Source of the DNA: Arenibacter amylolyticus
GTDB taxonomy: Bacteria > Bacteroidota > Bacteroidia > Flavobacteriales > Flavobacteriaceae
NCBI RefSeq assembly: GCF_002150785.1
Contig: NZ_MTAZ01000031.1
Coordinates: forward strand, 1-45,516
Direction of reading: 5' to 3'
DNA: 45,516 bases
The notes under the pieces were generated by a model. The model was not told the origin of the DNA and searched no databases. It worked only from the letters and a program-made list of their open reading frames with translations. The translations under genes and the position numbers were made by a program. Numbering within the stretch: the first letter of the stretch is position 1; every line of letters begins with the position of its first letter. Of this stretch, positions 44,213 through 45,516 are shown one piece after another.

Positions 44213-45154
44213 CTACATCAAGAATTTAGAGCTTATGGAGGTGTTATGATGTACCCTATGCATAACATCTGCAAACAATTCTGCACAACTAATCACCCTT
44301 ATTTTTTTACTTTCTTTTCGCAAAGGTATGGAGTCTGTAACAATCAGCTCGGACAATTGCGAATTTTCTATTCTTTCATAGGCCTTCCCAGAAAGCAATG
44401 CATGGGTTGTAATAGCCCTTACACTTGCTGCTCCTCGTTCCATCATTAGATCTGCCGCAGTGGTCAGGGTCCCAGCAGTATCTACCATATCATCGGCCAA
44501 TACCACATTCTTACCTTTTACATCCCCAATCAGCTCCATATGTGAAATAACATTGGCTCCACCTCTTTGCTTGTAACAGATTACCACATCGCAATCTAGC
44601 GCTCTAGAATAGGCATAGGCTCTTTTAGAACCACCCATATCCGGGGAGGCTATCGTAAGATTTGGAAGATTTAAGCTCTCCAGATAGGGCAAAAACAAGG
44701 TGGACGCAAACAAATGGTCTACCGGTTTTTCAAAAAACCCTTGAATCTGATCGGCATGCAGGTCCATCGTAATAATACGTGTGGCCCCAGCAGCTTCCAA
44801 CATATTGGCAATCAACTTAGCGGCTATAGGCACTCTCGGTTTATCCTTCCGATCTTGTCTTGCCCACCCAAAATAGGGAATTACTGCAGTGATATGTCGG
44901 GCAGACGCGCGTTTGGCCGCATCCAACATAAGCAATAGTTCCATTAGATTCTCGGAGCTTGGATTGGTTGAACCGATAATAAAAACCCTTCTACCTCTTA
45001 TAGACTCCTCAAAAGAAGGCTGAAACTCACCATCACTGTATCTGGAAAAAATTACATTCCCCAGCTCTGTTCCAAAAGATTCAGCTATTTTCTCGGACAG
45101 TTTTGCACTTTGTGTACAGGTGAAAATTTTAGGTTCCGGTACTTGATATGACAT
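44213..45154 (-). CDS. prs: Ribose-phosphate pyrophosphokinase
   Basis: The 313-residue product has the class I PRPP synthetase blocks: 'GRRVFIIGSTNP', 'YFGWARQDRKDKPR', 'DLHADQIQGFF' (divalent cation site), and the PRPP-binding loop 'VVLADDMVDTAGTL'. It makes PRPP from ribose-5-phosphate and ATP for nucleotide, His, Trp and NAD synthesis. It is probably co-transcribed with rplY. A TAAATTTG (45206-45213, minus strand) about 52 nt upstream is a possible -7 element. Confidence 0.97.
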   Translation of the reverse strand: MSYQVPEPKIFTCTQSAKLSEKIAESFGTELGNVIFSRYSDGEFQPSFEESIRGRRVFIIGSTNPSSENLMELLLMLDAAKRASARHITAVIPYFGWARQDRKDKPRVPIAAKLIANMLEAAGATRIITMDLHADQIQGFFEKPVDHLFASTLFLPYLESLNLPNLTIASPDMGGSKRAYAYSRALDCDVVICYKQRGGANVISHMELIGDVKGKNVVLADDMVDTAGTLTTAADLMMERGAASVRAITTHALLSGKAYERIENSQLSELIVTDSIPLRKESKKIRVISCAELFADVMHRVHHNTSISSKFLM

Positions 45155-45205
45155 TTATAACGTCTTGTTTTTTAGATTATTGGAGGTTCGTCTTTCTAAG
45201 CAGGT

Positions 45206-45213
45206 GCAAATTT
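45206..45213 (-). promoter_or_regulatory. -7 element of the prs promoter
   Basis: TAAATTTG on the minus strand fits TAnnTTTG, 51 nt before the prs ATG. The -33 TTG was not found at standard spacing. Confidence 0.35.
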
Positions 45214-45255
45214 AGAAATTTATTTGGGTTGCTAAAGTATAATTCTTGATATTTT

Positions 45256-45289
45256 TTTGTGGGATTAAACAAAATATTTTCTACTTTTG
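45256..45289 (+). promoter_or_regulatory. Strong plus-strand promoter in front of the tRNA-Leu-like gene
   Basis: TTTG just after the T-run near 45256-45259, a 22-nt spacer and TACTTTTG at 45282-45289, followed by CAGTCGC, fit the consensus used by rRNA/tRNA genes in this phylum. No ORF follows within 120 nt; the next feature is the tRNA-Leu-like sequence at 45417. Confidence 0.6.
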
Positions 45290-45416
45290 CAGTCGCTATC
45301 AAAATTTATGCCCTGCAGCATAGCAAGGAATACATTAAAAGCAGATTGCGAATTAGGAGGTTCAAGAGTTTTACAAAGAACAACTGAGATCCCTTAGAGA
45401 TAAAAATAATTAGTTT

Positions 45417-45516
45417 GCTCGAGTGGCGGAACTGGTAGACCTGTCTGCCGACAGGCAGGCCTGACTGCCGTTAGGCAGGCGCGCTAGGATTGAAATAATG
45501 AATTAAATGGTTTGGG
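45417..45516 (+). tRNA. tRNA-Leu-like gene, 5' part, with a D-loop insertion (runs off window)
   Basis: GCTCGAGTGGCGGAACTGG-TAGAC (45417-45440) matches the acceptor 5' strand, the U8/G9 linker, the D-stem and most of the D-loop of bacterial tRNA-Leu. Normally GCGCTAGG would follow directly; here it appears only at 45481-45488, so exactly 40 nt are inserted in the D-loop (45441-45480). After CTAGG no complementary CCTAG is present in the remaining 28 nt, so the anticodon arm does not close inside the window and the anticodon cannot be read. It could be a functional tRNA with insertions, an intron-containing gene, or a pseudogene. The 3' half is outside the window. Confidence 0.55.
45440..45479. 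repeat. Two tandem 20-nt palindromes in the tRNA D-loop
   Basis: CCTGTCTGCCGACAGGCAGG (45440-45459) is followed immediately by CCTGACTGCCGTTAGGCAGG (45460-45479). Each is an imperfect palindrome and the pair differs at a few positions, some compensatory (GTC/GAC versus a TGAC/GTTA pair), which suggests an element duplicated in place that keeps its hairpin. A degenerate relative is at 5087-5109. Confidence 0.8.

Noticed and set aside
1-45516. CRISPR arrays, transposases, integrases, toxin-antitoxin or prophage genes
   Set aside because: No spaced direct-repeat array and no proteins with such motifs were found in any frame.

Overview
The window looks like a chromosome segment from a marine-type member of the Flavobacteriaceae (Bacteroidota), mostly conserved housekeeping genes with one accessory-looking end. 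The evidence is: Bacteroidota-type promoters (TTG about 19 nt upstream of TAnnTTTG, very clear in front of rpsP and tRNA-Asp); weak or absent Shine-Dalgarno sequences; a secreted metalloprotease ending in a type IX secretion (T9SS) sorting domain; a DnaE polymerase with a fused N-terminal proofreading exonuclease; an OlsF-like two-domain lipid acyltransferase; and several families typical of the group (DUF6090, DUF4286, HTTM next to ribF). I see no CRISPR array, transposase, integrase or prophage genes.

Layout. (1) 1-7.9 kb, accessory-looking: on the minus strand, a truncated serine hydrolase, an amidohydrolase, a DUF6090 membrane protein, an acyltransferase-3 membrane protein and an ankyrin lipoprotein. 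Then comes a 690-nt gap with two tiny ORFs, duplicated leader sequences, a terminator and operator-like repeats. A large AraC-HTH/TolB-like/TPR regulator is transcribed away from this gap on the plus strand. (2) 7.9-14.1 kb, minus: tRNA-Asp, a DUF58 protein, thioredoxin and dnaE. (3) 14.4-19.3 kb, plus: rpsP-rimM, a Cys-type sulfatase lipoprotein, trmN6-like methyltransferase and a glutaryl-CoA-dehydrogenase-like enzyme. (4) 19.6-29.6 kb, mixed: a CHASE hybrid histidine kinase, a TerB-like protein, fbp, a GNAT-aspartate kinase pair, an OlsF-like acyltransferase, a TM2 protein, VOC, DUF1801 and a serA-like dehydrogenase. (5) 29.9-38.3 kb, minus: mgtE-rsmA (overlapping), DUF4286, a TPR protein, serS, and HTTM-ribF (overlapping by one base). 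(6) 38.4-42.8 kb, plus: a giant T9SS metalloprotease followed 4 nt later by a lipoprotein. (7) 42.8-45.2 kb, minus: pth, rplY and prs. (8) The last 260 bases hold a strong plus-strand promoter and the 5' part of a tRNA-Leu-like gene that runs off the window.

The least ordinary parts are the two ends. In the 4.8-5.5 kb gap, a short minus-strand unit (leader, two ORFs of 37 and 44 codons, hairpin terminator) faces a membrane-anchored AraC/TPR regulator. The same ~91-nt leader is present again in front of the ankyrin lipoprotein gene, which suggests shared control. At 45.4 kb the tRNA-Leu-like sequence carries a 40-nt insertion in its D-loop made of two tandem 20-nt palindromes. A degenerate copy of that palindrome lies inside one of the tiny ORFs at 5.1 kb. 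Gene functions are assigned from motifs and family recall only; no database search was possible.
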